Assembly (NCBI GenBank): GCA_902780915.1
Contig: CACZHK010000014.1
Location: forward strand, 1-40,544
Direction of reading: 5' to 3'
Length of the DNA stretch: 40,544 bases
DNA from: Pseudoselenomonas ruminantium
Lineage (GTDB): Bacteria; Bacillota; Negativicutes; Selenomonadales; Selenomonadaceae
Shown: one piece after another, positions 39,065-40,544 of the stretch
Position numbering within the stretch: the stretch's first letter is position 1
Layout of the letters: each line of letters starts with the position of its first letter
Notes under the pieces: generated by a model
What the model was told of the DNA's origin: nothing
Databases searched by the model: none
Seen by the model: the letters and a program-made list of their open reading frames with translations, nothing else
Made by a program: the position numbers and the translations under genes

Positions 39065-39871
39065 ATGGAAATCAGTGGAATCCAAATTCTTCTAGTTTTC
39101 ATCTTCGCAACCATTGCCGGTATGGGCAGCTGCTTGGATGAATTCCAGACTCACCGCCCCTTGATTGCCTGCACGGCAACCGGACTTATCCTCGGAGATA
39201 TGACTTCTGGTATCATCATCGGTGGTACGCTGGAGATGATGGCTCTGGGCTGGATGAACATCGGCGCAGCTATCGCTCCTGATGCGGCTCTCGCATCCGT
39301 CATTTCTACCATTCTGGTTGTGGCTGGCCATCAGGACATCTCCACCGGTATCGCCATAGCCATGCCTATCGCTGCTGCTGGCCAGGTTCTGGCTATCATC
39401 TGCAAGACCGTATCCGTGGTCTTCCAGCACTGGGCTGACGGCTATGCCGAGAAGGGCTCCACCTTTGGCATCGACCTCTGCCACTATCTCGCTCTGGTCT
39501 TCCAGGGCCTCCGCGTAGGCGTTCCCGCTGTCATCGTTGCTATGACTGTCGGCACTGATGCTGTCCAGAGCATGCTGGCAGCTCTTCCCCCGGTCATCAC
39601 CGGCGGCCTGCAGGTTGCTTCCGGCTTCATCGTGGTCGTAGGTTATGCGATGGTCATCAACATGATGGGCGCAGATTACCTCATGCCTTTCTTCTTCCTC
39701 GGTTTCGTTGTCGCTGCTTTCACGGATTTCAACCTGGTTGCTCTCGGCGTTATCGGCCTGGTGGCTGCTGTGGTCTACATCCAGCTCAATCCTAAGTATC
39801 AGGCAGTGGCCGCAGCTCCCGCTGCAGCAGCTGCAAGCTCCGGAAGCGACATGGACGACGAACTTGACTAA
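39065..39871 (+). CDS. PTS mannose/fructose/sorbose-class IIC component
   Basis: The 268-residue membrane protein begins IQILLVFIFATIAGMGSCLD and has TGLILGDMTSGIIIGGTLEM, the IIC-Man family motif, then ALGWMNIGAAIAPDAALASV. It forms the sugar path with IID. The C-terminus is an Ala-rich linker ending in DDELD. GGAGG precedes ATG 39065. The sugar may be mannose, glucose, fructose or sorbose; the sequence alone does not decide. Confidence 0.95.
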   Translation: MEISGIQILLVFIFATIAGMGSCLDEFQTHRPLIACTATGLILGDMTSGIIIGGTLEMMALGWMNIGAAIAPDAALASVISTILVVAGHQDISTGIAIAMPIAAAGQVLAIICKTVSVVFQHWADGYAEKGSTFGIDLCHYLALVFQGLRVGVPAVIVAMTVGTDAVQSMLAALPPVITGGLQVASGFIVVVGYAMVINMMGADYLMPFFFLGFVVAAFTDFNLVALGVIGLVAAVVYIQLNPKYQAVAAAPAAAAASSGSDMDDELD

Positions 39872-39888
39872 GGGGAGGTAGGAAGATA

Positions 39889-40544
39889 ATGGAAAAGAAA
39901 CTTACTAAGTCCGATTTTTTCTGGGCATTCATTCGCTCTAACTTCCTGCAGGCTTCCTGGAACATGGAACGTATGCAGGGCCTGGGATATTGCTTCGGCA
40001 TGGTCCCCATCCTGAAGCGCCTCTATGAGGGCGAGGAACTCAAGCAGGCTCTGAAGCGTCACCTGGAGTTCTATAACACTCAGCCTTTCGTGACTGCTCC
40101 CATCATCGGCATCACCGCCGCTATGGAGGAGAAGAAGGCCAACGGCGCTGACATTCCCGACGGCGTTATCAACGGTATCAAAGTCGGTATGATGGGCCCT
40201 CTGGCCGGTGTGGGCGACCCGATTTTCTGGGGCACGCTGCGTCCTATCACGGCAGCTCTCGGTGCTTCCATCGCTATGAGCGGCAGCCTCCTCGGACCTA
40301 TCATCTTCTTCGTGCTCTTCAACCTGGTTCGCCTGCTGGTCCGCTGGTACGGCATCAGCTACGGCTATTCCAAGGGTACCGATATCGTGCAGGACGTGGC
40401 TGGCAACAAGCTGCAGAAGCTCACTGAGGGCGCTTCCATCCTGGGCCTCTTCGTCATGGGCGCACTGGTCAACAAGTGGACCAGCGTCAACATCCCCATC
40501 GTGGTTTCCGAGATCACCAACGCCAAGGGCGAGCATGTGGTCAC
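39889..40544 (+). CDS. PTS mannose-class IID component, cut by window end
   Basis: The visible 218 residues start MEKKLTKSDFFWAFIRSNFL and contain NMERMQGLGYCFGMVPIL and GPLAGVGDPIFWGTLRPITA, the core of the IID-Man family. IID and IIC make the permease. GGGGAGGTAGGAAG precedes ATG 39889. The gene runs past the right edge. Confidence 0.95.
   Translation, partial: MEKKLTKSDFFWAFIRSNFLQASWNMERMQGLGYCFGMVPILKRLYEGEELKQALKRHLEFYNTQPFVTAPIIGITAAMEEKKANGADIPDGVINGIKVGMMGPLAGVGDPIFWGTLRPITAALGASIAMSGSLLGPIIFFVLFNLVRLLVRWYGISYGYSKGTDIVQDVAGNKLQKLTEGASILGLFVMGALVNKWTSVNIPIVVSEITNAKGEHVV

Overview
The window looks like a chromosomal segment of an anaerobic Negativicutes bacterium, most likely a Selenomonas-type organism. 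This is inferred from gene content and style (Rnf complex in C-D-G-E-A-B order, 2-oxoacid:ferredoxin oxidoreductase, Liv and TRAP-TAXI uptake systems, LevR-controlled mannose-class PTS); no rRNA or marker gene is present to prove it.

Layout. 1-4388: rnfCDGEAB, an ion-pumping ferredoxin:NAD oxidoreductase, in which rnfD carries an internal deletion plus frameshift. 4396-6222 (minus strand): a stand-alone glucose-type PTS IIA protein with a promoter and a cre-like site, then a membrane-anchored protein of unknown function. 6364-7232: a DUF457-type membrane protein and a small HTH-like protein. 7242-15308 is an accessory island, clearly AT-richer from about 8.2 to 14 kb: two paralogous small proteins of unknown family, an LRAT-like protein, a PPP-family phosphatase, an FtsZ-like protein that has lost its GTP-binding loops, a RelB-like/PIN toxin-antitoxin pair plus a second PIN remnant, tiny ORFs and two Sel1-repeat genes (one frameshifted). 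15404-19459: iron-dependent alcohol dehydrogenase (minus), then a partner-switching cluster (STAS antagonist, RsbW-like kinase) preceded by only the tail of a SpoIIE-type phosphatase and followed by a degenerate condensation-domain/cNMP-like protein. 19664-22414: korDABC. 22613-22798: Nif11-like small protein. 23131-28654: livKHMGF branched-chain amino acid ABC transporter plus a CBS-ACT sensor protein. 28909-32431: TAXI-type TRAP transporter with its DUF1850 partner. 32493-32581: tRNA-Ser(CGA). 32726-34771: AlkD-like protein, a gutted AAA/PD-(D/E)XK gene and a secreted vWA protein. 34924-40544: LevR-type sigma-54 activator, candidate upstream activating repeats, a textbook -24/-12 promoter and the mannose-class PTS genes IIA-IIB-IIC-IID (the last cut by the window end).

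The most unusual signal is in the island. A 17-bp palindrome (GTAGCCTGCCAGGCTAC) occurs three times and always lies exactly 21 bp from a TATAAT box. The middle copy has a TATAAT at 21 bp on both sides, so four promoters share one architecture, with the palindrome centred near -42 and no recognisable -35 box. These promoters lead into the membrane-anchored coiled-coil gene and first paralogue (7328, 7883), the second paralogue (9508, minus), the phosphatase/FtsZ-like genes (9926, 10776) and the small-ORF/Sel1 genes (12560-15308). Both paralogues also share a 5' leader: GATAGG, a pyrimidine tract complementary to the Shine-Dalgarno, a long hairpin, ACTTGT, then GAAAGGGGA-TTTTTT-ATG. Together this looks like an undescribed regulon with two layers of control. 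Its regulator is not identifiable in the window and its function is unknown.

Several genes have been damaged by deletions (rnfD, the SpoIIE-type phosphatase, the AAA/PD-(D/E)XK gene) or a one-base shift (Sel1 gene at 12859). Some could be assembly errors; the two with large missing bodies are less easily explained that way.
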